The notes under the pieces: model-generated
Database searches by the model: none
What the model was told of the DNA's origin: nothing
What the model saw: the letters and a program-made list of their open reading frames with translations, nothing else
Shown: one piece after another, positions 35,408-42,455 of the stretch
Layout of the letters: every line of letters begins with the position of its first letter
Numbering within the stretch: position 1 is the first letter of the stretch
Assembly (NCBI GenBank): GCA_049965795.1
Contig: JBMFVW010000014.1
Coordinates: forward strand, 1-44,221
Reading direction: 5' to 3'
Source: Acidulodesulfobacterium_A sp049965795
Lineage (GTDB): Bacteria; SZUA-79; Acidulodesulfobacterales; Acidulodesulfobacteraceae
Length of the DNA stretch: 44,221 nucleotides
Translations under genes and position numbers: made by a program

Positions 35408-35486
35408 GATATTTGCTTAACGGAATTGCGGCTATAACCATAACGGCAAGCGTTATTAATATCTGCAAAATACCGGTATAAGTCAT
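35349..35486 (-). pseudogene. kdpA: KdpA N-terminal remnant
   Basis: Forty codons resemble the start of the potassium-channel subunit KdpA: a first membrane helix (MTYTGILQILITLAVMVIAA) followed by IPLSKYLAHIFNNEYTF. The frame then runs into kdpB sequence in the wrong frame and stops after NDYRR. An AGAGGT site lies 8 bases before the ATG. About 3 kb of kdpA and kdpB are missing between the two remnants if the original genes had normal length. Confidence 0.82.
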
Positions 35487-35645
35487 TATTGTTACCTCTT
35501 CTTATATTTTATTATATTGTTTTATTGCAATAGAAAGTTATTTGATAAAGCTATCTGCTTAAATTTTATTTAACATAGCAAAGAAATGTATAAATATTTT
35601 TTTATATTGCATTATTAAGAAATTATTATCTAATTTATTTTAAAA

Positions 35646-35732
35646 TTAAATCTTATCTATAAAAACGATAAGAAACCATAATAATGCATACATTGCTGCA
35701 ATGCCTGCAAAAGCTATTAAAAATGCCAACAT
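35646..35732 (-). CDS. 28-residue membrane peptide of the kdp locus
   Basis: MLAFLIAFAGIAAMYALLWF is one hydrophobic helix, followed by LIVFIDKI. A strong GGAGG site lies 8 bases upstream of the ATG, which supports real expression. It lies between kdpF and kdpA, where small unnamed membrane peptides occur in other kdp operons. No function can be assigned. Confidence 0.6.
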   Translation of the reverse strand: MLAFLIAFAGIAAMYALLWFLIVFIDKI

Positions 35733-35766
35733 TTTACAGTCCTCCATTTGTAAAATTATATAAAAT

Positions 35767-35853
35767 TTAAAATTTGTCGGGATATATCAATACATAAAAC
35801 AAATATGCCAATACTAAAATAGAAACTATAAGAAGAATAATATTTTCTACCAT
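35767..35853 (-). CDS. kdpF: KdpF, small stabilising subunit of the Kdp pump
   Basis: The 28-residue peptide starts MVENIILLIVSILVLAYLFY and ends VLIYPDKF, the usual KdpF pattern of one helix followed by a Pro-(Asp/Glu)-Lys-Phe end. A GGAGG site precedes the ATG. It is the first gene of the kdp remnant and would be without a partner if KdpA and KdpB are lost. Confidence 0.8.
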   Translation of the reverse strand: MVENIILLIVSILVLAYLFYVLIYPDKF

Positions 35854-35958
35854 AGACCGTCCTCCTCCGTTCATATTAAATTAATTAAAATTTTTAGCGT
35901 TTTACTTTATAAGCCATAAATAAAATAAAAGGCACTGGTGATTAAGCTGCGTTTTTTG

Positions 35959-35996
35959 CAAAAAAATAGCCGGAGGCTATGAAACCTTCGGCTATT
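35959..35996 (-). terminator. Intrinsic terminator or attenuator upstream of kdpF
   Basis: On the minus strand AATAGCCG and CGGCTATT pair, extended by AGG/CCT inside, and TTTTTTTGC follows. It lies about 100 bases before kdpF. It may end the upstream minus-strand transcript or attenuate kdp expression. Confidence 0.65.
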
Positions 35997-36061
35997 AAAG
36001 CAATAAGCACAGCATTATATGGCAAACATATGATGCGTTAAAAAATAGGAACGGCTTCCTA

Positions 36062-36277
36062 TTACTTAATTTCATCAAGCCGCATATTTCCGGTTTCCGG
36101 CAGAAAAAAAGAAAGATTGAAGAAATCGTCGAACGATGCCTGCAGGCGACTGGGATTGTTATCGCCGGGAAGACCGAACCCTATGCCGAAAAACGAATCG
36201 GTATTTACTCCGAAATGAAGTCTGCCCTTTTTATTAAAGGTTATCGTTAACCATAAATATTTTATCGTTAAGTCAGA
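36062..36277 (-). pseudogene. Remnant reading frame ending in LSFFLPETGNMRLDEIK
   Basis: This is an open minus-strand frame of 71 codons with no start codon, bounded by an in-frame stop. Its last 16 residues (LSFFLPETGNMRLDEI) are encoded by the 48-bp repeat that recurs at 39566-39613 in a similar frame. The PET..LDEI ending resembles the C-terminus of sugar-porter MFS proteins, but the preceding part (GRLHFGVNTDSFFGIGFGLP) does not look like a membrane helix. I read it as a gene tail left by recombination. The flanking 35997-36061 bases hold nothing else recognisable. Confidence 0.45.
36068..36115. repeat. 48-bp repeat, copy A
   Basis: The segment around CAAGCCGCATATTTCCGG differs from 39566-39613 at one base in 48. 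Both are oriented the same way, 3.5 kb apart, and both encode the same peptide tail on the minus strand. Confidence 0.85.
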
Positions 36278-36285
36278 TTAAATTA

Positions 36286-37242
36286 TCAAGCATAATCTAT
36301 AAGCGTGAGGCATTTTATCTTATTCAAAAGGTCGAATGCTTCGATTAAACTCTTTAAAGGAATTGCTATATCTATCAGTTTTACCCCTTTTTCGTAAAAG
36401 TTTTCCTCTTTGTCGTGAATATTTATACAGCATGCGTCTTTATTATTTTTATCGTTATTTTTAACTCTTGAAATCAAATAATCTGCAAGATATTTTTCGT
36501 CGTCGAAAATATCGTACTGGAGTTCGTAATTAACCGCCGCAAGAAGAATATTTAAGCAGTTTAGACCCGCGCGGGACATTCTGTTAAAACCGTCGGATAT
36601 ATATTTATAAAACTTATCCGACGACTTAATAAATTCAAGATGGCTGATAAATATCTCTTTTATTGCCTTGTCTATGATAGGCTCGTTTTCCGTAAAAAAA
36701 TAATCGATGCCGTCTTTCTCGAAAAGCATATCTTCGTCTTTAACGTTTATATTTAAGACAGTGAATTTCCTGTTGGAAAGCCTGTTTAAAATAACTTCTA
36801 TTTTGCCTTCCGCAATATAATGCGCTGCGGTTTGGCCTAATCTCTCAAATTCTTTATAGATTTCTTTTTCTATAATTTGAACTTTTTCGTAATCTTTTTT
36901 ATTGATTTTCAGTATAAACGATACGCCGTCTTTTTCGAATTCTATGGGGATTGACGCTTTATTATAAAAGGTATATTTATCGGAACCTTCGGAACAAAGA
37001 GAACCTCTGACGTTTTTCGTATAAATTCTCTGCCTTTCGTCACCCGTCTGCCCGCCGAAAGATTCGTTGTTTAAAAGATAAACCTCGCCGCTGAACTCGA
37101 TATTCCAGACCACCGTTGGATGTTCCGTATTGCAGTCGTATCCGTAACGCGCATTTATAGGATGCATAGTAAAACTGACCCCGTTGCAGAGGTATTCGGC
37201 TATGTTTCGGTTTTTAATACCGCCGCCGCTTTTTTGATTCAT
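36286..37242 (-). CDS. Uncharacterised 318-residue protein
   Basis: I do not recognise a family. The first 130 residues are predicted strand-rich, with several aromatic residues (MHPINARYGYDCNTEHPTVVW). The rest is helix-rich and acidic, with no signal peptide or membrane segment. Four or five cysteines are scattered, including CC in the C-terminal third. Upstream lies a copy of the 39-bp promoter-like repeat (37292-37330), also found ahead of the nucleotidyltransferase gene at 43251-43727, giving a leader of about 57 bases here. That shared promoter and its place at the edge of the repeat-rich region suggest an accessory gene. Confidence 0.7.
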   Translation of the reverse strand: MNQKSGGGIKNRNIAEYLCNGVSFTMHPINARYGYDCNTEHPTVVWNIEFSGEVYLLNNESFGGQTGDERQRIYTKNVRGSLCSEGSDKYTFYNKASIPIEFEKDGVSFILKINKKDYEKVQIIEKEIYKEFERLGQTAAHYIAEGKIEVILNRLSNRKFTVLNINVKDEDMLFEKDGIDYFFTENEPIIDKAIKEIFISHLEFIKSSDKFYKYISDGFNRMSRAGLNCLNILLAAVNYELQYDIFDDEKYLADYLISRVKNNDKNNKDACCINIHDKEENFYEKGVKLIDIAIPLKSLIEAFDLLNKIKCLTLIDYA

Positions 37243-37291
37243 CTATCTATTTTTTTTATTGATTATACCGGTAATATCTTTAATTAATTAT

Positions 37292-37330
37292 ATATATTGA
37301 TTATATCAGATTTAAAAATAAAAAAACCCG
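37292..37330 (-). repeat. 39-bp promoter-bearing repeat, copy A
   Basis: It matches 43726-43764 with one difference. Read on the minus strand it contains TGATATAAT, an extended -10 box with TATAAT at 37305-37300, pointing at the 318-residue gene. Confidence 0.7.
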
Positions 37331-37373
37331 ATTTCGGAAAAACTTTCGGAAAAATCGAAAACAAAGACCCCCC

Positions 37374-37670
37374 CCCGGATTAATTATAGGGTTTTACGAC
37401 AATAAAGATTCAAACGAATTAGGGAAAATAGAAGAAGGAACGGTATGGATAAATAACGAACATCCGGCTTTCAAAAGAAAAGACAAAACGGTTAATCTCG
37501 AAACCGGCAAAATATACCAGGAATTAATGTCTTTAAGGAATGAAGCCGACTATGACGATTTTTCGGAAGTAACCGAGTCTGAGGCAAAAAGGGCGGTAGA
37601 AATTGCCCGCAAATTTATAAAAAATATCGATAAAATAAGACAATCGTTAATCAAACAAGCAAATAAATAA
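37374..37670 (+). pseudogene. Chimeric remnant: GHKL-ATPase C-part joined in frame to a HEPN-type tail
   Basis: The frame has no start. It opens with GLIIGFYDNKDSNELG and continues to HPAFKR, identical over 91 bp (37389-37479) to the ATPase gene at 42231-42321. It then switches without a stop to DKTVNLETGKIYQELMSLRN, EADYDDFSEVTESEAKR and AVEIARKFIKNI, a pattern typical of HEPN-domain tails. Both partners are broken: the ATPase lacks its N-terminal 430 residues and the HEPN its active-site part. A poly-C run of nine precedes it. The 37671-37735 stretch after the stop is AT-rich and featureless. Confidence 0.75.
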
Positions 37671-37735
37671 AATTAATTATTTTTCACACTTTCGATTATA
37701 CTATAACCTTTTACGGTATTTAAAATATCTTTATA

Positions 37736-37969
37736 TTATAATCGAAATAATCTCGGATTTTATTTTTTAAGCATTGATTTTTTAATTTTATAAAAGAAAA
37801 TTTTAGACTCTTCGAGCCATATTAACGTTTCTTTTATAGTGAGGGGGCTGCCGCATAAACGGTCGTCAGACGATATAACGGTATTATTATCGTTATTATT
37901 ATTGCTGCAGTCTATTAAATTATTTAAATTATCGCGCTTGGGTGTAACTTTTTCTTTTTTCATATTTTC
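37736..37969. repeat. 234-bp perfect direct repeat, copy A
   Basis: Every base I compared from TTATAATCG to CATATTTTC is identical to 43014-43247, at an offset of 5278. Both ends are abrupt. It contains the 67-residue ORF with its flanks. It lies directly after the stop of the FAD oxidoreductase gene. Confidence 0.95.
37760..37963 (-). CDS. 67-residue WLEE-helix protein, copy A
   Basis: The sequence is identical to copy B at 43038-43241. It has a lysine-rich start (MKKEKVTPKRD), a low-complexity Asn stretch (NNNNDNN) and a C-terminal helix TIKETLIWLEESKIFFYKI. There is no signal peptide. The ATG lies 15 bases after the FAD oxidoreductase stop, and GGGA sits close to the ATG. Here it has no nucleotidyltransferase beside it, unlike copy B, so it looks like an orphan. 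Confidence 0.55.
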   Translation of the reverse strand: MKKEKVTPKRDNLNNLIDCSNNNNDNNTVISSDDRLCGSPLTIKETLIWLEESKIFFYKIKKSMLKK

Positions 37970-37978
37970 CCATTTTCT

Positions 37979-39418
37979 CTATTTTGAAACTATATCGTTC
38001 TTTAAAGCGTCTCCGGTTGCCGCTACCATAGGATGAAGGGAAGGGGTAAGCCTCGGCTGGCTTCCGAATTGCATAGTGGCTATGTCGGTAGCAGTTGCAT
38101 GCATCTGAATAGCGAGGCCTATCGTATTGACTAATTCTCCAGTAGTAGAACCGCCCGTAATTTGACCGCCGAGCAGCTGCAAAGAATCTTTCGAAAATAT
38201 TAGACGGCAATATATTTCTACGGTGCCCGGCATCGAAGCCGGATGGTGGTCTGGAAGCCTCGATTCTCCTATAAGTATGTTGAATCCTTCGGCAACAGCC
38301 TGAGCTTCCGTCAAGCCTGCGACTCCGAAAGCAAGTCCGTCGATTTCGCTTGAGTAAACCGATACCGACCCTGCATTATATCGAGACAAGCGCAGATTAA
38401 ACAAGTTCATACCTGCTATCCTGCCTTCAGCCGCCGCCGCAGAAGCAATCATGGAATGATTTGCCTTTCTGGTAAAAAAATCCTGCTTATGGGCACAGTC
38501 TCCTACCGCAAATATTTTATTATCTTCCCGGGTTCTCTGAAATGCATCTACCCAGACTCCTCCTGACCTTGAAAGCGTTAATCCCATTTTTTCGGCTAGT
38601 TTTACGTTAGGCCTTACTCCTATGGCAATCAATACGGCATCTACTTCGATATCGTCTTTATCTTTTATTGCAAGTCCTCTTACGTTTTTGCCGGACTCAT
38701 CGGACAAAATTTCTTGGACCTGGGAATTTGTGTGTATTTTAACTCCCCTCGATTTCAATATTTCTTCGATTCTGACACACACGTTTTTATCGAATGAAAC
38801 CTGAAGAAGATTGGGCAGCATTTCTATTATATGCACTTCGATGCCTAATTTCCTAATTTCGTCGGCAAACTCTACACCTATAAACCCGCCGCCTATAATC
38901 GCAAGCCTTTTAACTTTAGGGATAAGGTCGTTAAATAAGCTTTCCAAATAGTTATAATCTTTTTGTATAGTAAAAACGCCGTTAAGCACGGTGCCTTTTA
39001 TATTTGGAATAAAATTTTCTCCTCCCATCGCCAAAACAAGCCTATCGAATTTAATTTCGGTAACTTCTTTTGAATCTTCTATTTTATCCGATTTGCTTTC
39101 AAAAGGACGGTCAGGCGGTATTGCTTCCATATAAGCCGTGCGGCTTTTTATGTTTATATCTATAATATTCCCTATTAAAAGCTCGCCGCCGGCGGCAACT
39201 AATGGGAGTCTTCCGGCCATGTCTTCATCGGTTCCGTGAAGCGTTCCGAAAATATACGGAATTCCGCAAGGAATCACGGCGTCAAATTCCCTTCTAACCA
39301 CAAGAACTTTTTTATCTGGCCAGAACTGGGCGGCGGTTATTCCGGTCATCATTCCGGCCGGCCCTCCGCCCACGATAAGCACATCTGCTGTTACCAACTT
39401 AACAGTTTTAGTATCCAT
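37979..39418 (-). CDS. FAD/NAD(P)-dependent oxidoreductase of the CoA-disulfide reductase/NADH oxidase group
   Basis: The 479-residue flavoprotein has GGGPAG at 17-22 for FAD and a redox-active single cysteine, Cys51 in VIPCGIPY. This is the position of the catalytic Cys in CoA-disulfide reductases and NADH oxidases (CGxPY). A second Rossmann motif (IIGGGFIGVEFADE) binds NAD(P)H, and the FAVGDCA block closes the FAD site. A C-terminal dimerisation domain follows. Substrates may be CoA disulfide, polysulfide or oxygen; sequence alone does not decide. It is flanked by repeat copy A and the 48-bp repeat B. Confidence 0.85.
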   Translation of the reverse strand: MDTKTVKLVTADVLIVGGGPAGMMTGITAAQFWPDKKVLVVRREFDAVIPCGIPYIFGTLHGTDEDMAGRLPLVAAGGELLIGNIIDINIKSRTAYMEAIPPDRPFESKSDKIEDSKEVTEIKFDRLVLAMGGENFIPNIKGTVLNGVFTIQKDYNYLESLFNDLIPKVKRLAIIGGGFIGVEFADEIRKLGIEVHIIEMLPNLLQVSFDKNVCVRIEEILKSRGVKIHTNSQVQEILSDESGKNVRGLAIKDKDDIEVDAVLIAIGVRPNVKLAEKMGLTLSRSGGVWVDAFQRTREDNKIFAVGDCAHKQDFFTRKANHSMIASAAAAEGRIAGMNLFNLRLSRYNAGSVSVYSSEIDGLAFGVAGLTEAQAVAEGFNILIGESRLPDHHPASMPGTVEIYCRLIFSKDSLQLLGGQITGGSTTGELVNTIGLAIQMHATATDIATMQFGSQPRLTPSLHPMVAATGDALKNDIVSK

Positions 39419-39565
39419 ATAAATTTTCTTCGGCCCCAGTTAGTATTAAATGAAATAAAATTATAATTAAAATTATATCATACAAAAATGTTTTTGTTTG
39501 TCTGCAGTCTGCTGTTCTCAAAATCAAAATCCCGAACAAGAAATTTTTTTAATTGATTAATTGAT

Positions 39566-39613
39566 AATTTCGTCAAGCCGCATATTTCCGGTTTCCGGCA
39601 GAAAAAAAGAAAG
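39566..39613. repeat. 48-bp repeat, copy B
   Basis: It matches copy A at 36068-36115. On the minus strand a frame of about 27 codons reads SFVAFFLSFFLPETGNMRL, then DEI and a stop, with a membrane-helix-like start. The rest of the 39419-39696 gap is AT-rich and shows no gene. Confidence 0.8.
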
Positions 39614-39696
39614 AAAAAAGGCGACAAAACTAATTAAAGGAGGTTATCCTCTTATATATATCAGATTATTATGATAAAGGATTTGTGCCTATTTTG

Positions 39697-39969
39697 TTAA
39701 CCCAAATCTTGTTTTACTTTTTCCTGCAAATACATTTTTATAAGAGACTGGTAAGGCACGTCGTTTTTGTTTGCAAGTAGTTTTAATTCAAAAAGCAAAT
39801 GCTCTGGCAATCTCAGCGATATAGTTTCGGTGGATGGCTTTAATTTGGGCATAATAACGGGCTTTGCTTTATTCCAGTCGATATATTCAGTGGAATCGTT
39901 ATGAATCCAGAACTCTCTTTCTTCTTGCTCGTTTTTAAATTCCGGTATTTTTTTCTCAGTTTTTTTCAT
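39697..39969 (-). CDS. brnA: BrnA-type antitoxin (CopG-like)
   Basis: This 90-residue antitoxin has the N-terminal toxin-binding region (EFKNEQEEREFWIHNDS) and a C-terminal ribbon-helix-helix domain. The RHH strand is ETISLRLPEHLLFELK, and the second helix is QSLIKMYLQEK. BrnA proteins neutralise BrnT and repress their own operon. It starts inside the last codons of brnT with a 14-base overlap, in the toxin-first order known for brnTA. The operator at 40284-40302 fits autoregulation. Confidence 0.9.
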   Translation of the reverse strand: MKKTEKKIPEFKNEQEEREFWIHNDSTEYIDWNKAKPVIMPKLKPSTETISLRLPEHLLFELKLLANKNDVPYQSLIKMYLQEKVKQDLG

Positions 39970-40273
39970 TTTTTTGATATGCCTCTTTTTCTTTTTTACT
40001 CATATTTCTTGCCGATATTACCCTTATTTTATTATTTCTTAAAGTAAAAACCAGAAATATTTTTTTTTTCATATTTGTATTTCCAAGACAATAAAATCTT
40101 TCTTCATATACTGAATGCATTTGGTCACTCGCAACTATAAGGGGACGATTAAAAAATATTTCCTCGCATTCCTGCTTTGTTACGTTATGCTTTAACCAAT
40201 TTTTTAATTCGTTGCCTTTATCCCAATCAAATCCATTACATTCTTTAAGTTTGCATATAATATCGTCATCCAT
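39956..40273 (-). CDS. brnT: BrnT-type toxin
   Basis: This 105-residue protein belongs to the BrnT family, an RNase-fold toxin that cleaves RNA. The signature FDWDKGNELKNWLKHNV is followed by EEIFFN. The C-terminal core reads RVISARNMSKKEKEAY, which carries the conserved arginine of the active site. It is the first gene of the operon. The ATG at 40273 lies only about 9 bases after the -10 box, so the transcript is nearly or fully leaderless. No Shine-Dalgarno sequence is visible. Confidence 0.9.
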   Translation of the reverse strand: MDDDIICKLKECNGFDWDKGNELKNWLKHNVTKQECEEIFFNRPLIVASDQMHSVYEERFYCLGNTNMKKKIFLVFTLRNNKIRVISARNMSKKEKEAYQKNEKN

Positions 40274-40282
40274 ATATAATTT

Positions 40283-40311
40283 AGTATATTCTCATAATAT
40301 ACAAAAATCAA
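40283..40311 (-). promoter_or_regulatory. brnTA promoter with embedded operator
   Basis: On the minus strand TTGATT (40311-40306) and TATACT (40288-40283) are 17 bases apart. Between and partly over them lies a perfect inverted repeat, GTATATT, 5 bases, AATATAC (40284-40302). Its position is ideal for repression by the BrnT-BrnA complex. Confidence 0.7.
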
Positions 40312-40432
40312 GATTAATTTTTAAAAATATAGCAGAAACACTTCAAAAAATGGAATAAAAAAATTATTTATTTTATTTAAGAATAGTTTTAATTTGCATA
40401 AAACACACAATCGGCAGTAAGAAAATAAATAA

Positions 40433-40445
40433 ATCTGACACCTTT
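40433..40445. repeat. GGTGTCAGAT-type solo arm, inverted
   Basis: ATCTGACACCTTT is the 13-base core of the right arm of the element at 15679-15769. It stands alone upstream of the cytochrome operon promoter. Confidence 0.6.
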
Positions 40446-40471
40446 AATTATTAAAAGGAAAGAAGTTTTAA

Positions 40472-40499
40472 TTGAAAATATTCATATGAATGCTATAAT
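40472..40499 (+). promoter_or_regulatory. Promoter of the cytochrome-ATPase operon
   Basis: TTGAAA (40472-40477) and TATAAT (40494-40499) are 16 bases apart, with an extended -10 (TGCTATAAT). The spacer holds the perfect palindrome ATTCATATGAAT (40480-40491), a possible operator. The 40274-40527 gap contains only this, the brnTA promoter and the solo arm. Confidence 0.65.
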
Positions 40500-40527
40500 A
40501 AAAACTGTAATATAAAATTAAAACTTT

Positions 40528-40908
40528 ATGCAGAGGTTTTCTGTGCTTTTTATATCTTTCAAAAAAATATTATTATTAACTTCCATTTTATTCCTTACCG
40601 GATTTTTATTTATTTTCGTTCAACATAGTTTTGCTTTGCATAAATCTTCAGTAAAAACAAAACATGAACTTAGCATATTAAGAGGCAAAAGGATTGTTTT
40701 GAAATCCGGGTGCATCCGATGCCATTCTTTCGTTAAAGGAAAAAGAATAGATAATATAGCAACTCTTGCCGAATGGGGAAATAAACACCTTTCTATTAAG
40801 CAGACGGAAAAGGCTGTCAGAAGTTGCAGAATGGACCCTTACTGCTCCCAAATTTTAACCGATAAACAGGTTAAATATGCTGCTTATTATCTAAATTCAT
40901 TAAAATAA
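40528..40908 (+). CDS. Monohaem c-type cytochrome
   Basis: The 126-residue protein has an N-terminal signal or membrane anchor (KKILLLTSILFLTGFLFIF). One haem c site, CIRCH at 62-66, is the only CxxCH. A later CRMDPYC segment offers a Met for the sixth ligand. The end, LTDKQVKYAAYYLNSLK, matches the last helix of class I cytochromes. It would act in the periplasm, anchored or free. Its redox partner is not evident. It lies 20 bases ahead of the GHKL ATPase gene and seems to share its transcript, although the functions look unrelated. Confidence 0.8.
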   Translation: MQRFSVLFISFKKILLLTSILFLTGFLFIFVQHSFALHKSSVKTKHELSILRGKRIVLKSGCIRCHSFVKGKRIDNIATLAEWGNKHLSIKQTEKAVRSCRMDPYCSQILTDKQVKYAAYYLNSLK

Positions 40909-40928
40909 ATGACGGCAAAGAAACGCTT

Positions 40929-42455
40929 ATGGGCGAAACAAGGGTAAATTTACATCATTTATTGGAAGATATACGGGATTCCTATCCGTTTCCGCAGGAA
41001 GAAGTTATCATTACGGAACTCGTCGCAAATTCGCTCGATTCTCATGCAAGCGATATAAGATTTATAGTCGATTCTCAAAAATATATCCTGACCGTTATAG
41101 ATAACGGTAAAGGAATGAATAAAAAAGAACTGGATGGATATCACAATATTGCATCTACTACAAAGACCAGAGGTATGGGCATCGGTTTTGCGGGCGTCGG
41201 CGCAAAATTATCCCTGCTTATAGCTAAAGAAGTCGTTACGGAAACGGCAAACGGAAATTTCCGAGGTGCAACAAAATGGAAATTGGAAAATGACGAAAAA
41301 GCTCCATGGAAATATATAACGCCGGTTTCTGAAGATTCTAAATTAATCAATTCGCCGCACGGAACCGCCGTATCGATATTTTTCAAATCAAATAATTCCG
41401 AACTGCTTAATCCCGAGTTTATCAAGAAAACTATTCAAAAACATTTCTATACAATTCTGGATGCAGCTTTTCAAACAGCTTTAAGGTTTATTTATAAAAA
41501 CGGTATTAATTTTTACATAAACGAAGAAAAAATAAGCTTATCCGAAATGATGCAGTTTGAAAAGAGCAATGCCTTTAAAATTCATTTCGGAAAAAAAGGA
41601 AAACCCGTCGGGGTCGGTTTCGTCAGGAAATATAAAAACCCGCTTGATGAAGAAAAAAGGGGGATAGCGATATCTACTTGCGGAAAAGTCATAAAACACG
41701 GATGGGATTGGCTTGGAATTTCCGCCAGAAACCCGGACTATATATCCGGAGTAGTAGAAATGCCGGGTCTTTCGTTAATTTTAACCACCAATAAAGCCGA
41801 TTTTTTAAAAGATACGACAAGCCTTCAGAAATATTACCGCTATCGCAAAGCCGTTCAGGAAGTTATAGAACCTATTTTAAAAGAATTCGGCGAAATAAAC
41901 GAATCCCGAGAAAAACCGACAAAAGAGATGCGTCCTCTGGAAAAAGAAATCCGCGGAATTCTTGATAATATGCTTAAGGATTTTCCGGAATTAGACCCTT
42001 TGTTCGGCAGAAGAAAAAAACTGGAAACCGATACCGGCGTTTTAGACGATACTTCAGTTTCAGAGTCCGGAACCGCAATAGAGAAAAATTCTAAAGAAAA
42101 TGCTATAAATTCCCGCAGTAACGACGAAACGCAAGAAAATGAAAACTGCGGTCTTCCCAACTTAGATACAGACGAACAAAAGAACGGACTGCCGCAAGAA
42201 GGAAAAAGAAAGCCTCCTGGATTAATGATTGGGTTTTACGACAATAAAGATTCAAACGAATTAGGGAAAATAGAAGAAGGAACGGTATGGATAAATAACG
42301 AACATCCGGCTTTCAAAAGAATTGCAAAAAGCGGCGGAGAGAAATACCATATAGTCGTTTCAACCGCATTTGTTTTATCCGGTTATCTTCAGGAACAAAA
42401 ATCCTTGCAGGCATTTATAAACCGTTTTTTATCTGACTGGGGAAAAGAAGCATGA
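40929..42455 (+). CDS. GHKL-type ATPase (MORC/MutL/Hsp90-like), first gene of a candidate two-gene system
   Basis: The 508-residue protein starts with an HSP90-like ATPase domain. The N-box is ITELVANSLDSHA (Glu30, Asn34), the G1 box DNGKGM is at 58-63 and the G2 box GIGFAGVGAK at 84-93. It lacks histidine-kinase phosphoacceptor and receiver parts. A charged, low-complexity linker (about 365-425) follows. A C-terminal domain opens GLMIGFYDNKDSNELGK and contains GTVWINNEHPAFKR. Such prokaryotic GHKL ATPases have been linked to restriction-like and defence systems. The next gene overlaps its stop as ATGA (42452-42455), so the two are probably translated together. Confidence 0.82.
   Translation: MGETRVNLHHLLEDIRDSYPFPQEEVIITELVANSLDSHASDIRFIVDSQKYILTVIDNGKGMNKKELDGYHNIASTTKTRGMGIGFAGVGAKLSLLIAKEVVTETANGNFRGATKWKLENDEKAPWKYITPVSEDSKLINSPHGTAVSIFFKSNNSELLNPEFIKKTIQKHFYTILDAAFQTALRFIYKNGINFYINEEKISLSEMMQFEKSNAFKIHFGKKGKPVGVGFVRKYKNPLDEEKRGIAISTCGKVIKHGWDWLGISARNPDYISGVVEMPGLSLILTTNKADFLKDTTSLQKYYRYRKAVQEVIEPILKEFGEINESREKPTKEMRPLEKEIRGILDNMLKDFPELDPLFGRRKKLETDTGVLDDTSVSESGTAIEKNSKENAINSRSNDETQENENCGLPNLDTDEQKNGLPQEGKRKPPGLMIGFYDNKDSNELGKIEEGTVWINNEHPAFKRIAKSGGEKYHIVVSTAFVLSGYLQEQKSLQAFINRFLSDWGKEA

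Noticed and set aside
37368..37376. Poly-C run of nine as a phase-variation switch
   Set aside because: It lies ahead of a broken remnant without a start codon, so no gene would be switched; it may also be a sequencing artefact.
36068..39613. CRISPR-like repeats in the accessory region
   Set aside because: All repeats found are two-copy, unequal in length and kilobases apart; there is no regular repeat-spacer array and no cas gene.
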